Below are positions 55,414 to 64,000 of a stretch of DNA of 64,000 nt, in pieces. The translations under genes were made by a program, and so were the position numbers. Source of the DNA: Paracoccaceae bacterium (GTDB lineage Bacteria > Pseudomonadota > Alphaproteobacteria > Rhodobacterales > Rhodobacteraceae); assembly GCA_902602765.1 (NCBI GenBank), contig CACKSH010000006.1, positions 1-64,000 on the forward strand, read 5' to 3'. Position 1 is the stretch's first letter, and each line of letters opens with the position of its first letter. Under the pieces are notes generated by a model that was given only the letters and a program-made list of their open reading frames with translations, did no database searches and had not been told where the DNA came from.

Positions 55414-56748
55414 ATGGCTAAATTTTATGAACTTCAGCGCGCGATGCGTGCAATGCGCCAGTCAGCGTTGCAACGTGGTGCACTGGCGATCCTTGATCTC
55501 GGCAGCACAAAAATTAGCTGTCTGATATTGCGTTTTGACGGTCTTGATCCAAGTCTTGCCTCCGATCAAGTAGGATCTTTAGCTGGGCAGTCATCTTTCC
55601 GAGTTGTAGGATCTGCAATAACCCAATCCCGTGGAATTGAATTTGGCGAAATCTCTTCGATGCAAGAGGCAGAAAGAGCAATTCGGACCGTTCTACAATC
55701 TGCTCAGAAAATGGCGAATTTAAGGGTTGATCACTTGATTGCATGTTTTTCAGGGGGTGGTCCACGTTCATACGGATTAAACGGAAATGTTAAAATTGAA
55801 AATCAAATCGTTCAAGATGAAGATATTGCGAGAGTTTTAAGCTCGTGTGATTGTCCTGACATCGGTGACGGCCGAGAAATATTACATGCTCAGCCTGTAA
55901 ATTTTGCATTGGATCATCGGTCTGGGCTTGTCGATCCAAGGGGACAGATTGGAAACAAGTTAGATGTAGATTTACACATGCTTACAGTACGGGCTAAAAC
56001 GATAAGAGACTTGGCGCATTGTGTCAAAAGGTGTGACTTAGAGTTGGCTGGCGTTGCGTCCGCAGCTTATGTTTCTGGCAGATCAACATTGGTGGAAGAT
56101 GAACAAGAACTCGGGGCAGTTTGTATCGACTTTGGTGGGGGATCCACGAGTTACTCAATTTTTCTTAAGAGGCATATGATTTTCGCCGGTTCTATAATGC
56201 TTGGAGGCAATCATGTGACACGCGATATCTCGTTAGGTCTTCGAGTTCCTATATCAGTGGCAGAAAAAATAAAGACCAAGAATGGTGGTTTGATAGTTAC
56301 AGGTCTAGATGATCGCGATTTAATTGAAGTTGGGGGCGAAACAGGAGATTGGGAACACGATCGGCGTACTGTAACCCGTAGTGAGCTGATAGGCATCATG
56401 AGGCCACGTTTAGAAGAAATTTTAGAGGATATTAGAACTCAGTTAGAAATAGCCGGCTTTTACGAACTCAAAAGTCAAAAGTTTGTTTTAACTGGGGGCA
56501 CTTGTCAAACCCCAGGGTTAGATACTCTTGCAAGTCGTATACTTGGCCAACAGGTACGCATTGGCCGACCATTAAGAATCCATCGTTTGCCCCAGGCCTA
56601 TTCTGGATCAACTTGTTCAGCGCTGGTTGGTTTAGCCCTTTTTGCAGCTGATCCGCAGGATGAATGGTGGGATTTTGAGCTTCCAAGCGCCGGTTACTCA
56701 TCTCGAACTGTTCGAAAAGCAGTGCGTTGGTTACGTGAAAACTGGTAG
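55414..56748 (+). CDS. ftsA: Cell division protein FtsA
   Basis: FtsA is the actin-like protein that tethers FtsZ to the membrane. Motifs: phosphate-1 loop ILDLGSTKISCLIL, phosphate-2 CIDFGGGSTSYSIF, and LTGGTCQTPGL for the adenosine site. The C-terminus ends in an amphipathic basic/aromatic stretch (RKAVRWLREN) that fits the membrane-targeting helix. The ATG at 55414 is preferred over the GTG at 55396 inside ftsQ. Confidence 0.94.
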   Translation: MAKFYELQRAMRAMRQSALQRGALAILDLGSTKISCLILRFDGLDPSLASDQVGSLAGQSSFRVVGSAITQSRGIEFGEISSMQEAERAIRTVLQSAQKMANLRVDHLIACFSGGGPRSYGLNGNVKIENQIVQDEDIARVLSSCDCPDIGDGREILHAQPVNFALDHRSGLVDPRGQIGNKLDVDLHMLTVRAKTIRDLAHCVKRCDLELAGVASAAYVSGRSTLVEDEQELGAVCIDFGGGSTSYSIFLKRHMIFAGSIMLGGNHVTRDISLGLRVPISVAEKIKTKNGGLIVTGLDDRDLIEVGGETGDWEHDRRTVTRSELIGIMRPRLEEILEDIRTQLEIAGFYELKSQKFVLTGGTCQTPGLDTLASRILGQQVRIGRPLRIHRLPQAYSGSTCSALVGLALFAADPQDEWWDFELPSAGYSSRTVRKAVRWLRENW

Positions 56749-56760
56749 TATCTACATCTA

Positions 56761-56778
56761 GTATTTTGATCAAAATAC
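56761..56778. promoter_or_regulatory. 18-bp perfect palindrome after ftsA
   Basis: GTATTTTGATCAAAATAC is a perfect palindrome 13 bases after the ftsA stop and about 145 bases before ftsZ, flanked by a repeated CATCTA. It has no hairpin loop spacing or T-tract typical of a terminator, so a dimer-binding operator in the ftsZ promoter region is a possibility. Confidence 0.35.
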
Positions 56779-56857
56779 ATCTAGTTCTTAAGCTATGGCT
56801 ACTACATTGTGTGGAAATTTGCTATTTTTTAGTGACCTTTTACAAATTTATGGGTAT

Positions 56858-56870
56858 AACTGATTCAGTT
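56858..56870. promoter_or_regulatory. Palindrome with central GANTC in the ftsZ upstream region
   Basis: AACTGATTCAGTT is a palindrome around GATTC. GANTC is the methylation site of CcrM, which couples promoter activity to replication in alphaproteobacteria and affects ftsZ in Caulobacter. It lies about 55 bases before the ftsZ start. One site alone could be chance. Confidence 0.3.
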
Positions 56871-56922
56871 GTTTGAGTAGAAAATAAAAAAATCCATTTA
56901 CGGATCACAGGCGGACCTGACT

Positions 56923-58521
56923 ATGACCTTAAATTTATCGATACCAGATCAGAATGATCTGAGACCCAGAATTACTGTTTGCGGTGTTGGCGGCGCCGGT
57001 GGCAATGCTGTCAATAATATGATTGAGAAAAGTTTGGACGGAGTTGATTTCGTCGTCGCAAATACAGATGCTCAGGCTCTTCAACAAAGCCGTGCAAATA
57101 GCAAAATACAGCTTGGTGTTAAAGTTACTGAGGGTTTAGGGGCTGGTGCTCGAGCTTCTGTGGGAGCGGCTGCTGCTGAAGAAAGTATTGAGCAGATTGT
57201 TGATCAGCTGGCTGGATCTCACATGTGCTTTATAACGGCTGGAATGGGAGGAGGTACTGGTACAGGAGCAGCACCAATAATAGCTCAAGCCGCACGGGAG
57301 TTGGGCGTGTTAACCGTAGGGGTCGTGACAAAGCCGTTCCAATTTGAAGGTATTAAACGAATGCGCCAGGCTGAAGAGGGTGTCGAGGCGCTACAGAAAA
57401 TGGTTGATACATTAATCATCATTCCAAACCAAAATTTATTTAGAATAGCTACAGAAAAAACAACATTTACCGAAGCTTTTAGTATGGCAGATGACGTTTT
57501 ATATCAGGGTGTCAAGGGCGTAACAGATTTAATGGTTCAACCGGGTTTGATCAATCTTGATTTTGCTGACGTTCGTGCAGTTATGGATGAGATGGGTAAA
57601 GCCATGATGGGAACTGGAGAAGCTGACGGTGAAGACCGGGCAGTCCAGTCTGCCGAAAAAGCAATTGCAAATCCACTGCTTGATGAGATTAGTCTTCGAG
57701 GGGCAAATGGGGTGCTTATCAATATTACAGGTGGTTATGATTTAACTCTTTTTGAATTAGACGAAGCTGCAAATAGGATAAGAGAAGAAGTTGATCCTGA
57801 GGCAAACATAATCGTTGGATCAACGCTTGATCCTAATTTAGAAGGGGTTATGCGAGTATCAGTCGTGGCAACAGGTATAGAAGCCAATACAAAATTCAAC
57901 TCGGTATCTGATGGGGCTAGAGAAACACAATCTTATCTGCCCCGGAGAGTTACATCGGCTGAAGAGAGTAAAGCTATAAGTAGCATGGCTGACAAGGTCT
58001 CTGCAGAAGCCAAGAGAGAGCATAACGAAAATTCATCCTTACCATCAACTGAACCCGGTTTGTTCGAAACTCAAAATATGGAAGCTAAATCTGGATTTGA
58101 TCCTGCTACGGCCGGTGAAGATAAACCCGATCAACGAGCCGCTAATGGTTATGAAACATTAAGTGGTATAGGCAGCAGCGATAGAATGGGTACCGCTCAA
58201 TCAAACCCACCTGGTACTCCGTCCAAAGAAACCCTTGAACGTCTTCGTGCCGCTGTATCGAAGTCTCCAAACAATCAAACTGAAAATTTTAGACCAATGG
58301 TTGCTACGAAGAGTCCAGAAATTAAGGATAAGCCACGGTTTGGTATAGGTTCTTTAATTAATAGAATGGCGGGTACGGGTACGGCCGCACCAATACAAAA
58401 TGAAACTCTAAGGTCTGATCAGGATAGTCAGCGAAATAATTATAACGCGGAACATAATGATACCGATGCTAACAAGGAAAAGATAGAGGTTCCTGCTTTC
58501 TTGAGACGCCAAGCAAACTAA
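56923..58521 (+). CDS. ftsZ: Cell division protein FtsZ
   Basis: The 532-aa tubulin-like GTPase forms the Z ring. The tubulin signature [13 protein letters not shown] lies near residue 106, the T7 loop region [11 protein letters not shown] near 209. A long variable linker (about 330-515) rich in Ser, Glu and Lys follows, and the conserved C-terminal peptide PAFLRRQ that binds FtsA is intact. The extended linker is normal for alphaproteobacteria. ftsZ has its own 174-base upstream region. Confidence 0.97.
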   Translation: MTLNLSIPDQNDLRPRITVCGVGGAGGNAVNNMIEKSLDGVDFVVANTDAQALQQSRANSKIQLGVKVTEGLGAGARASVGAAAAEESIEQIVDQLAGSHMCFITAGMGGGTGTGAAPIIAQAARELGVLTVGVVTKPFQFEGIKRMRQAEEGVEALQKMVDTLIIIPNQNLFRIATEKTTFTEAFSMADDVLYQGVKGVTDLMVQPGLINLDFADVRAVMDEMGKAMMGTGEADGEDRAVQSAEKAIANPLLDEISLRGANGVLINITGGYDLTLFELDEAANRIREEVDPEANIIVGSTLDPNLEGVMRVSVVATGIEANTKFNSVSDGARETQSYLPRRVTSAEESKAISSMADKVSAEAKREHNENSSLPSTEPGLFETQNMEAKSGFDPATAGEDKPDQRAANGYETLSGIGSSDRMGTAQSNPPGTPSKETLERLRAAVSKSPNNQTENFRPMVATKSPEIKDKPRFGIGSLINRMAGTGTAAPIQNETLRSDQDSQRNNYNAEHNDTDANKEKIEVPAFLRRQAN

Positions 58522-58578
58522 ATATTTTATTTCTTAACGCAAAGTAGATGTCAAAGATGTAGAGACTTGATAAAGTTG

Positions 58579-58601
58579 CTTTGTAACAATTAGTTACAAA
58601 G
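58579..58601 (+). terminator. Hairpin between ftsZ and lpxC
   Basis: CTTTGTAAC pairs with GTTACAAAG across a five-base loop (AATTA), about 60 bases after the ftsZ stop. The following bases (TTTGAATTG) are only partly T-rich. It may terminate ftsZ transcripts or attenuate read-through into lpxC. Confidence 0.5.
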
Positions 58602-58666
58602 TTTGAATTGTCTACTGGCTCATTGCAATATAAGATGATGTTTGAGGTTATTCCAAAGGCTGTATT

Positions 58667-59587
58667 TTGCAAACTACGCTTGAAAGTTCAATAATATTTT
58701 CTGGGGTAGGCTTGCATTCAGGAAAGTCCGTAAGTCTCTCCATTAAACCGGCTTCCGAAAATCATGGCATTTTATTTAACCGTAAAGATATTGAAATTGG
58801 AAATCCTATTGTCCGCGCACGGTGGGATTATGTTTCGAAAACCAAACTCTGTACCAGGGTAACGAATGAAGATGGAACTGCAATTTCTACTATAGAACAC
58901 CTTATGGCGGCACTTGCCGGTTGTGGAGTGTCAAACGCATTGATTGAGATCGATAGTGAAGAAGTTCCGATTTTAGATGGAAGCGCGGCTCCTTTCGTTA
59001 AAGGAATATTAGAGACGGGTCTGAAAATCATAAGCTCCTCGTCGAGGATTATAAAGATTACCCGCCCTGTCATGTTTGAAAACCAGTTTGGATGGGCGAG
59101 ATTAAGTCCATTTAAGCGTCCAGAAATGGAGTATTTTATTGAGTTCGATGATCTTGTAATTGGTAAACAAAGTAAAATACTAAATATGTCTAATGGGTCA
59201 TTTGTAAAAGAGCTTTGTAGCAGTCGGACTTTTTGCAGTAATAAAGATGTTGAGACTATGCGAAGGAATGGTCTGGCCTTGGGCGGAAATTATTCTAACG
59301 CACTTGTTGTCGATGGTGATAAAGTTTTATCGCCCGGGGGGATGCGTTATCAAGATGAGGCAGTACGTCATAAAATGCTCGATGCATTTGGTGATTTAGC
59401 TCTTGCGGGTGCTCCAATTTTGGGTAAATACGAAGGCCATAAGGCTGGACACTTTATTACTAATTCACTTCTGCGTAAGTTGTTTTCAAAACCAGATTGT
59501 TACGTTGTAGAAAATTGTTGTGAAGATGTATTCAACCTTCTACCCGGTTCGGGTGTCAATTTGGACGAGTTTACAGCAGTAGCTTGA
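58667..59587 (+). CDS. lpxC: UDP-3-O-acyl-N-acetylglucosamine deacetylase LpxC
   Basis: LpxC catalyses the committed step of lipid A synthesis. Zn-binding and catalytic motifs are present: SGVGLHSGK, EHLMAALAGCG, LDGSAAPFV, HKMLDAFGDLAL and GHKAGH. The start is a TTG giving MQTTLESSI, the usual LpxC N-terminus, with AAAGG upstream; no better start exists. It closes the dcw cluster as in other Rhodobacterales. Confidence 0.96.
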   Translation: MQTTLESSIIFSGVGLHSGKSVSLSIKPASENHGILFNRKDIEIGNPIVRARWDYVSKTKLCTRVTNEDGTAISTIEHLMAALAGCGVSNALIEIDSEEVPILDGSAAPFVKGILETGLKIISSSSRIIKITRPVMFENQFGWARLSPFKRPEMEYFIEFDDLVIGKQSKILNMSNGSFVKELCSSRTFCSNKDVETMRRNGLALGGNYSNALVVDGDKVLSPGGMRYQDEAVRHKMLDAFGDLALAGAPILGKYEGHKAGHFITNSLLRKLFSKPDCYVVENCCEDVFNLLPGSGVNLDEFTAVA

Positions 59588-59772
59588 CTAATATAACTCC
59601 CAATAATGTTATTTTATTGCTCATAATTGAGCTATTTAAATATTGGAAAATCAATTATCTGTAGAAACTTTTGGATAATCTTATTATACACCAAGCACTT
59701 TACGATAGATTAAAAATTGTTGCATCATTATCTGTTACTACAGCGCTTCTCACCCCATTGGAGTAGGGATTT

Positions 59773-60570
59773 GTGAAAACTATAATTATTATACCTGCCC
59801 GTTATGCGTCTAGCAGATATCTTGGTAAGCCTTTAGTAGATCTCAATTTGCCTAATGGGGAAAAAAAGTCGTTAATTGAATTAACCTGGCGAACCGCAGG
59901 AAAAGTTAAAAATATTCATGATATTTTCATTGCAACTGATGATACCAGAATTGCTTCTTCTGCGAGAGCGTTTGGTGCTAAAGTCATAATGACATCTTCG
60001 CAATGTAGGAATGGCACTGAGAGATGTGCGGAGGCTGTTGATAATGCGAAGTTAGATGCTGATCTGATAATCAACTTTCAAGGAGATGCTCCGCTAACAC
60101 CACCTTGGTTTGTTGAAAGTCTCATTCAAGCAATGGAGAAAGATGATAAACTTAGTATGGCAACGCCAGTTGTAAGGCTTGATCGTTTAACATATGGCCA
60201 TTTCCTGGAAGACAGAAAAAAGGGTTTAGTTGGTGGTACAACGTCAGTATTTGGAGTTGATAATTATGCTCTTTATTTTTCAAAGGAAGTTATTCCCTTT
60301 GTGGATATTGAAAAACTAAGTATTGACGCCGATATACCTGTATTTCATCATGTGGGAGTTTATGCATATCGACCAAATGCTCTGAGTTCTTACGTGGAGT
60401 GGCCCATTGGGAAATTGGAGAAACTTGAAGGACTAGAACAGCTAAGATTTCTTGAAAACAACCAACTAGTAAAATGTGTAGTGGTATCTGCGCGCGGTAG
60501 AGTTTTTTGGGAACTGAATAATCCAGACGATGTGGAGAGAATTGAAAAGGTAATTGGCGATGCACTTTAG
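59773..60570 (+). CDS. kdsB: 3-deoxy-manno-octulosonate cytidylyltransferase KdsB
   Basis: KdsB activates Kdo to CMP-Kdo for the LPS inner core. The N-terminal IIIPARYASSRYLGKPL, the IVMTS-like VIMTSSQCRNGTERCAEA segment and NFQGDAPLTPP identify it. It starts with GTG after AGGGAT. Placement next to lpxC groups two outer-membrane biogenesis genes, with 185 AT-rich bases between them and no recognised feature. Confidence 0.93.
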   Translation: MKTIIIIPARYASSRYLGKPLVDLNLPNGEKKSLIELTWRTAGKVKNIHDIFIATDDTRIASSARAFGAKVIMTSSQCRNGTERCAEAVDNAKLDADLIINFQGDAPLTPPWFVESLIQAMEKDDKLSMATPVVRLDRLTYGHFLEDRKKGLVGGTTSVFGVDNYALYFSKEVIPFVDIEKLSIDADIPVFHHVGVYAYRPNALSSYVEWPIGKLEKLEGLEQLRFLENNQLVKCVVVSARGRVFWELNNPDDVERIEKVIGDAL

Positions 60571-60627
60571 ATATAATTTCTGGCTGATGATGAAAGTATT
60601 GCAGTAAATAAATTTTGAATTAAGACC

Positions 60628-61416
60628 GTGAGTGGATTTATGTTGTTTGGTGATAAGGGATACATAGAATTTAAATATGAGGAGCAGATAGCTAAATGGG
60701 CAGAGTTTGCAGAAAAAAAAGGAAATGAGATCCTTGCAAATCCAAATCAATTAGCAAAATGGCTTCAGTGTGAGGGTACCTGGTTCGTTGGAGTTGATGT
60801 TCTTCCAAATGACTCAAAGGGGAATTTTGAAGAAGTTAAATTTCCAGATACTTTCAGTAGTTTAATGGAAAATATTAATTTAAAATCATATCATAAGGGT
60901 CAACTGTCAGTTATTTTTCCTGGTTATCCGAAGCCGCGCGCAGGGGATAGTGAGGCAGCTTTTGAATATAGATTGAAAAGAGACGCTGCTCACGTAGATG
61001 GGCTTTTGCCAATTGGTACAAAAAAAAGGCGGTACCTTATTGAGGCTCATGGAATTATTTTGGGTATTCCATTAAACAATACTCACTCTGGTGCAAGCCC
61101 GATAGTTGTTTGGGAAGGATCACATTTAATTATGAAGAAAGAATTTTCTAACTTATTGTCAAAAGTTCCACCATCAAGTTGGAAAGATATTGACCTAACG
61201 GATACATACAAAAAAGCTCGACAAAATTGTTTCGAAAATTGTAAGCGTAAAGTTATTGAAAGTCCCGTAGGCACAGGATATGCGTTACATCCTTTACTAC
61301 TACATGGAATGGCCCCGTGGGTTTCTCCATCAAAAGGAGTGGAAAGTTCAAATAGGCAAGTCGCTTATTTCCGGCCGTTGCTAAATAATGTACAAGATTG
61401 GCTTTCTATTATTTAA
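60628..61416 (+). CDS. Phytanoyl-CoA-dioxygenase-like protein
   Basis: The 262-aa protein has the pattern of a non-haem Fe(II)/2-oxoglutarate oxygenase: AAHVDGLLP (HxD iron ligands, about residue 122), a distal His in LLLHGMAPW and an Arg in AYFRPL for 2-oxoglutarate. The segment GASPIVVWEGSHLIM between them is typical of the PhyH-like group. I recognise it as a conserved but uncharacterised type in Rhodobacterales; its substrate is unknown. It starts at GTG 60628, or possibly ATG 60640. Its stop overlaps the stop of the convergent DUF1289 gene. Confidence 0.7.
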   Translation: MSGFMLFGDKGYIEFKYEEQIAKWAEFAEKKGNEILANPNQLAKWLQCEGTWFVGVDVLPNDSKGNFEEVKFPDTFSSLMENINLKSYHKGQLSVIFPGYPKPRAGDSEAAFEYRLKRDAAHVDGLLPIGTKKRRYLIEAHGIILGIPLNNTHSGASPIVVWEGSHLIMKKEFSNLLSKVPPSSWKDIDLTDTYKKARQNCFENCKRKVIESPVGTGYALHPLLLHGMAPWVSPSKGVESSNRQVAYFRPLLNNVQDWLSII

Positions 61417-61643
61417 TCTCCTAAGCGCGTTGCTCTTCCGCCACGTCTGACCCTTAGTTTGGAGGATCTGTTGGGGAGTTCTTTTATTATTCCCTTTCTT
61501 TCTGTTTCACTCATCTTTGACCAACTTGAAATTTCATCAATGGTTCGAAAACATCCAGTACATATGTTCGCCTGTGGATGGACAATGCAAATATTTACGC
61601 ATGGAGAGTCTACCTCGTTTCGTTTCCAAATATCTTCACTCAT
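61413..61643 (-). CDS. DUF1289 family protein
   Basis: The 76-aa protein has the DUF1289 pattern SPCVNICIVHPQANICTGCFRTIDEI with four conserved cysteines, then WSKMSETERKGII. The cysteines probably bind a metal or Fe-S cluster; the function of the family is not established. It is 11 bases after ruvX in a ccmI-ruvX-DUF1289 unit and ends in a four-base overlap with the convergent dioxygenase-like gene. Confidence 0.88.
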   Translation of the reverse strand: MSEDIWKRNEVDSPCVNICIVHPQANICTGCFRTIDEISSWSKMSETERKGIIKELPNRSSKLRVRRGGRATRLGD

Positions 61644-61654
61644 TGTGTGACTTA

Positions 61655-62128
61655 TTATCCTGTTTTATCATGGGATATTCTATCTAACGCTCCCTGGAGA
61701 ATATAAGATGCTGCCACATGATCAATTACTTCGCTGCGGCGTTTTCTATTTATATCCGCCTCTAGCAGTGCTTTCTCTGCGGCCACAGTTGATAACCTTT
61801 CGTCCCAGAATGCTATTGGAAAATCTTTTAATCTAATTATGTTTCTCGCAAAAGCTCGTGTTGATTGACATCGTGGTCCCTCAGACCCGTCCATATTTTT
61901 GGGGAGTCCAAGAATAATTCCCGATATCTCTCGCTCTGTTATGAGATGAAACAAGATTTTGACCTCATCACTAAACTTTGTTCGTTTAATTGTTTTCAGT
62001 GGAGTGGCAACGGCTCTCAGGCCATCTGAAATAGCAACTCCAATTGTTTTGCTGCCTAAATCCAAACCCATTAAAGCTGAATTTTTAGATAATGAGTCAG
62101 AAAATTGTAAAATATTTTCATAAATCAT
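61655..62128 (-). CDS. ruvX: Putative Holliday junction resolvase / pre-16S rRNA nuclease RuvX (YqgF)
   Basis: The RNase H-like fold is shown by MGLDLGSKTIGVAISDG, the LGLPKNMDGSEG motif, and FWDERLST with catalytic acidic residues, plus a late DHVAASYIL Asp. YqgF matures 16S rRNA 5 prime ends in Escherichia coli. The ATG at 62128 overlaps the ccmI stop (TAATG) and gives a normal 157-aa protein; the track ORF starts 49 codons earlier inside ccmI. Confidence 0.92.
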   Translation of the reverse strand: MIYENILQFSDSLSKNSALMGLDLGSKTIGVAISDGLRAVATPLKTIKRTKFSDEVKILFHLITEREISGIILGLPKNMDGSEGPRCQSTRAFARNIIRLKDFPIAFWDERLSTVAAEKALLEADINRKRRSEVIDHVAASYILQGALDRISHDKTG

Positions 62129-63342
62129 TATTTCAGGCCTATATTTTGGGCAGCGGTATTCAATATTTCCAGAGAAGAGGGGCTTTCTGTAAAAATATTT
62201 TTTGCCTGATTCCATGCTGACCTGGCACTTTGAAACTCGCCAAGAACGCCTAAGGCATTTATTAATCTTGCCCACTCGTTAGGGCTTCCTCCGTCGGTTG
62301 ACAGCCTCTCCGACAATCTGGAAACCATGCCTCTAATCATCTCCTGTCTTTCCTCGTTGCTCATCTGCGATGCATTATCAACGTCTTCCGCGGTTGGTCC
62401 GGGAGTTAGCTCTATAGAAGGTAATTCAAATTTTGTATCACCTGCTAAGACTGCTAGCCTTTCAATATCATCCCTAATTAATGGTATCCACGGGGCGTCC
62501 AACTTATCAATTTTAAGTAGTTGCTTCCAAAGACGAAGTGCTAAATCTGGACGGTCATTTTGTGCTAACATCAGACCTATATAGTACTTTGCACCACCGT
62601 TCTGGGGATTTATTCTTAGTGCTGTTCTCAATGCTTTTTCGGCCTCAGGGGAAACAATGCCATCAACTTGATTTATCAATAAATCTGCGTAGTTAAAAAA
62701 ATCTAAATCCGACGCACTATCCCCTAATACTTGTAGGAATTGTTGTTGAGCTTTAACGGCTTCATCAATATTTCCAATCTTGGCTTCTATACCAGCGAGT
62801 AATTTTAGGCCTTCTAGATCAGTTGGGCGCTCGGCAACCTTTTGCCTCAGCTTTTTCACTAACTCTCCATAGTCTCCTTCTGGAGTTTTGAAGTTTTGGT
62901 GGTTGCCTCTATCTTGTAATAGCTTTCCTTGAGTAGCCCGTCCTTTTAGTAGTTCATTTGCATTTTTTATTCTTTGGCTCTGAGATATGTTTTCATATCC
63001 GGGGGCACCAAATTCTTGATAAATGAATGAGCCCCCTGCGACTAAAATAAGGAGAAAAATTGTACTTAAAATAAGGCCTGATACTTTTGTTTCTTTTTTA
63101 AATGCAAATTTTTTTCTTTTATCTAATTCTAGAATGCGTCTGCTAACCTCAGCCTTTATTCTTTCAGCTTCATCAATAGCAATTATTCCTCTAGACAGCT
63201 CTTTGTCGATATTTACAAGTTGATCCTTGTAAACTTCTAAATCTGAGTTGGGAACGATATCAGGGGCTTCCTGCGTTATGGTACGATAAAAAAATATCGA
63301 AATTAGCGCGCAAATTAAAAAGGTTATTACCCAAAAAATCAT
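62128..63342 (-). CDS. ccmI: Cytochrome c biogenesis protein CcmI
   Basis: The 404-aa protein starts with a membrane helix (residues 2-19), a cytoplasmic leucine-zipper-like loop (about 25-80), a second helix (about 87-108) and a long periplasmic C-terminal domain with TPR repeats (ALRINPQNGGAKYYIGLMLAQN). CcmI holds apocytochrome c for the CcmFH haem ligase. It heads the ccmI-ruvX-DUF1289 unit and diverges from soxB. Other ccm genes are not nearby. Confidence 0.9.
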   Translation of the reverse strand: MIFWVITFLICALISIFFYRTITQEAPDIVPNSDLEVYKDQLVNIDKELSRGIIAIDEAERIKAEVSRRILELDKRKKFAFKKETKVSGLILSTIFLLILVAGGSFIYQEFGAPGYENISQSQRIKNANELLKGRATQGKLLQDRGNHQNFKTPEGDYGELVKKLRQKVAERPTDLEGLKLLAGIEAKIGNIDEAVKAQQQFLQVLGDSASDLDFFNYADLLINQVDGIVSPEAEKALRTALRINPQNGGAKYYIGLMLAQNDRPDLALRLWKQLLKIDKLDAPWIPLIRDDIERLAVLAGDTKFELPSIELTPGPTAEDVDNASQMSNEERQEMIRGMVSRLSERLSTDGGSPNEWARLINALGVLGEFQSARSAWNQAKNIFTESPSSLEILNTAAQNIGLK

Positions 63343-63521
63343 ATAACTGGCTCATAAGTTCTAATCTTTGAATATGTACCCTCTGCTGATTTATTTAAAA
63401 AGCACAAAATTATATATTGATGATTAAATGGCGCAAAATTGGTTTAACGTGACGCTCTGAAACGAAGCTTGCTATTTCTTTTATCGCATCTTTTTATAAT
63501 TGAGGAAATGGATTCGTTTTA

Positions 63522-64000
63522 ATGAAAAAGTATTCAGCTTTTGCGGTTGCCCGTGAGGCATTACGAGATCATATCGGTTGGGAAAGGGCTTGGCAGTCGC
63601 CAGAGCCACGCAGCAAATATGACGTAATTATAATTGGCGCAGGCGGGCATGGCCTTGCCACAGCATACTACCTCGGTAAAAACTACGGCATCAAAAATGT
63701 TGCTATTTTGGAAAAAGGTTGGCTTGGAGGTGGAAATACTGGTCGTAACACAACTATAATTAGATCTAATTACCTCCAAGATCCTTCTGCTGCGATATAT
63801 GAAAAAGCGCGATCGCTTTATGAAAATTTAAGCCAGGACTTAAATTATAACATCATGTTCAGCCCCAGAGGTGTCATGATGTTAGCTCAGACCCAGCATG
63901 AAATAAGAGGTTATAAGCGAACTGCCCACGCAAACGCTTTACAGGGAGTTTCAACAGAGTTTATCAGTCCCCAAAAGGTAAAGAAGCTTTGCCCAATAAT
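63522..64000 (+). CDS. soxB: Sarcosine oxidase beta subunit (partial, runs off the window)
   Basis: The visible 159 residues match the N-terminus of the heterotetrameric sarcosine oxidase beta subunit: SAFAVAREALRDHIGWERAW, the FAD-binding VIIIGAGGHGLATAYYL, LEKGWLGGGNTGRNTT and SNYL. The enzyme oxidises sarcosine to glycine and passes the methyl group to tetrahydrofolate. SoxD, SoxA and SoxG should follow beyond the window. The start ATG has only a distant AGGA upstream. Confidence 0.93.
   Translation, partial: MKKYSAFAVAREALRDHIGWERAWQSPEPRSKYDVIIIGAGGHGLATAYYLGKNYGIKNVAILEKGWLGGGNTGRNTTIIRSNYLQDPSAAIYEKARSLYENLSQDLNYNIMFSPRGVMMLAQTQHEIRGYKRTAHANALQGVSTEFISPQKVKKLCPI

Noticed and set aside
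60466-60750. 94-aa minus-strand ORF between kdsB and the dioxygenase-like gene
   Set aside because: It is antisense to both genes and has a composition typical of AT-rich shadow frames.
1-64000. CRISPR arrays, insertion sequences, prophage or integrase genes
   Set aside because: No regularly spaced repeats, transposase motifs or phage structural genes were found in either strand of the ORF track or in the gaps.

Overview
The window reads as chromosome of an AT-rich (about 40% G+C by eye) marine alphaproteobacterium of the order Rhodobacterales. Supporting points are the protein families (CobN/CobW aerobic cobalamin set, BciA-type vinyl reductase, DUF1289, CcmI, a SoxB-type sarcosine oxidase beta subunit), the complete mraZ-to-lpxC division cluster preceded by a long leader that looks like the Rhodobacteraceae sRNA UpsM, and a 23-bp site matching the alphaproteobacterial Zur box. 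Genes are tightly packed, with many ATGA/TAATG overlaps.

Region 1 (1-21.2 kb) is cobalamin and metal metabolism. On the left, a minus-strand unit (DUF1636, ABC ATPase, periplasmic binding protein; permease presumably beyond base 1) starts at a promoter covered by a Zur-like palindrome. Upstream of it, in the same direction, lies a complete cobalamin riboswitch followed by a 22-codon ORF. cobQ and cobO follow on the minus strand. A second cobalamin riboswitch faces right and leads a 13.6-kb operon: DUF1636, cobW, cobN, cobG, cobH, cobI, cobJ, (cobK inverted), cobL, cobE, cobM, cobB, cobA, cobF. cobD (minus) and cobT/cobU follow. Together these encode most of the oxygen-dependent route from uroporphyrinogen III to adenosylcobyric acid, plus side-chain and lower-ligand steps. 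The chelatase subunits CobS/CobT and the genes cobC, cobP and cobV are not in the window. CobG is unusually short and lacks the C-terminal Cys motif expected for its Fe-S cluster.

Region 2 (21.2-32.8 kb) is a mixed accessory stretch: a DUF1461 membrane protein, a small conserved protein, a hotdog thioesterase, a BciA-like divinyl reductase (a hint of bacteriochlorophyll synthesis), a cold-shock protein, a deletion scar joining two broken transport genes (substrate-binding protein and TctA permease), an agmatinase-family enzyme head-to-head with an iron alcohol dehydrogenase, a 63-aa ORF with a strong ribosome binding site, and a three-gene envelope cassette (MMPL/RND pump, LolA-like periplasmic protein, predicted outer-membrane barrel).

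Region 3 (32.8-39.1 kb) holds tRNA-Gly(GCC), pyruvate carboxylase and a UvrD/PcrA helicase. Region 4 (39.1-60.6 kb) is the dcw cluster: UpsM-like leader, mraZ, rsmH, ftsL, ftsI, murE, murF, mraY, murD, ftsW, murG, murC, murB, ddl, ftsQ, ftsA, ftsZ, lpxC, then kdsB. Region 5 (60.6-64 kb) has a phytanoyl-CoA-dioxygenase-like protein, a minus-strand ccmI-ruvX-DUF1289 unit and the start of soxB, cut by the window edge. No insertion sequences, prophage genes or CRISPR arrays were seen. The best candidates for something undescribed are the combined Zur/B12 control region at 2.4-2.9 kb, the Fe-S-less CobG and the RND/LolA/barrel cassette.
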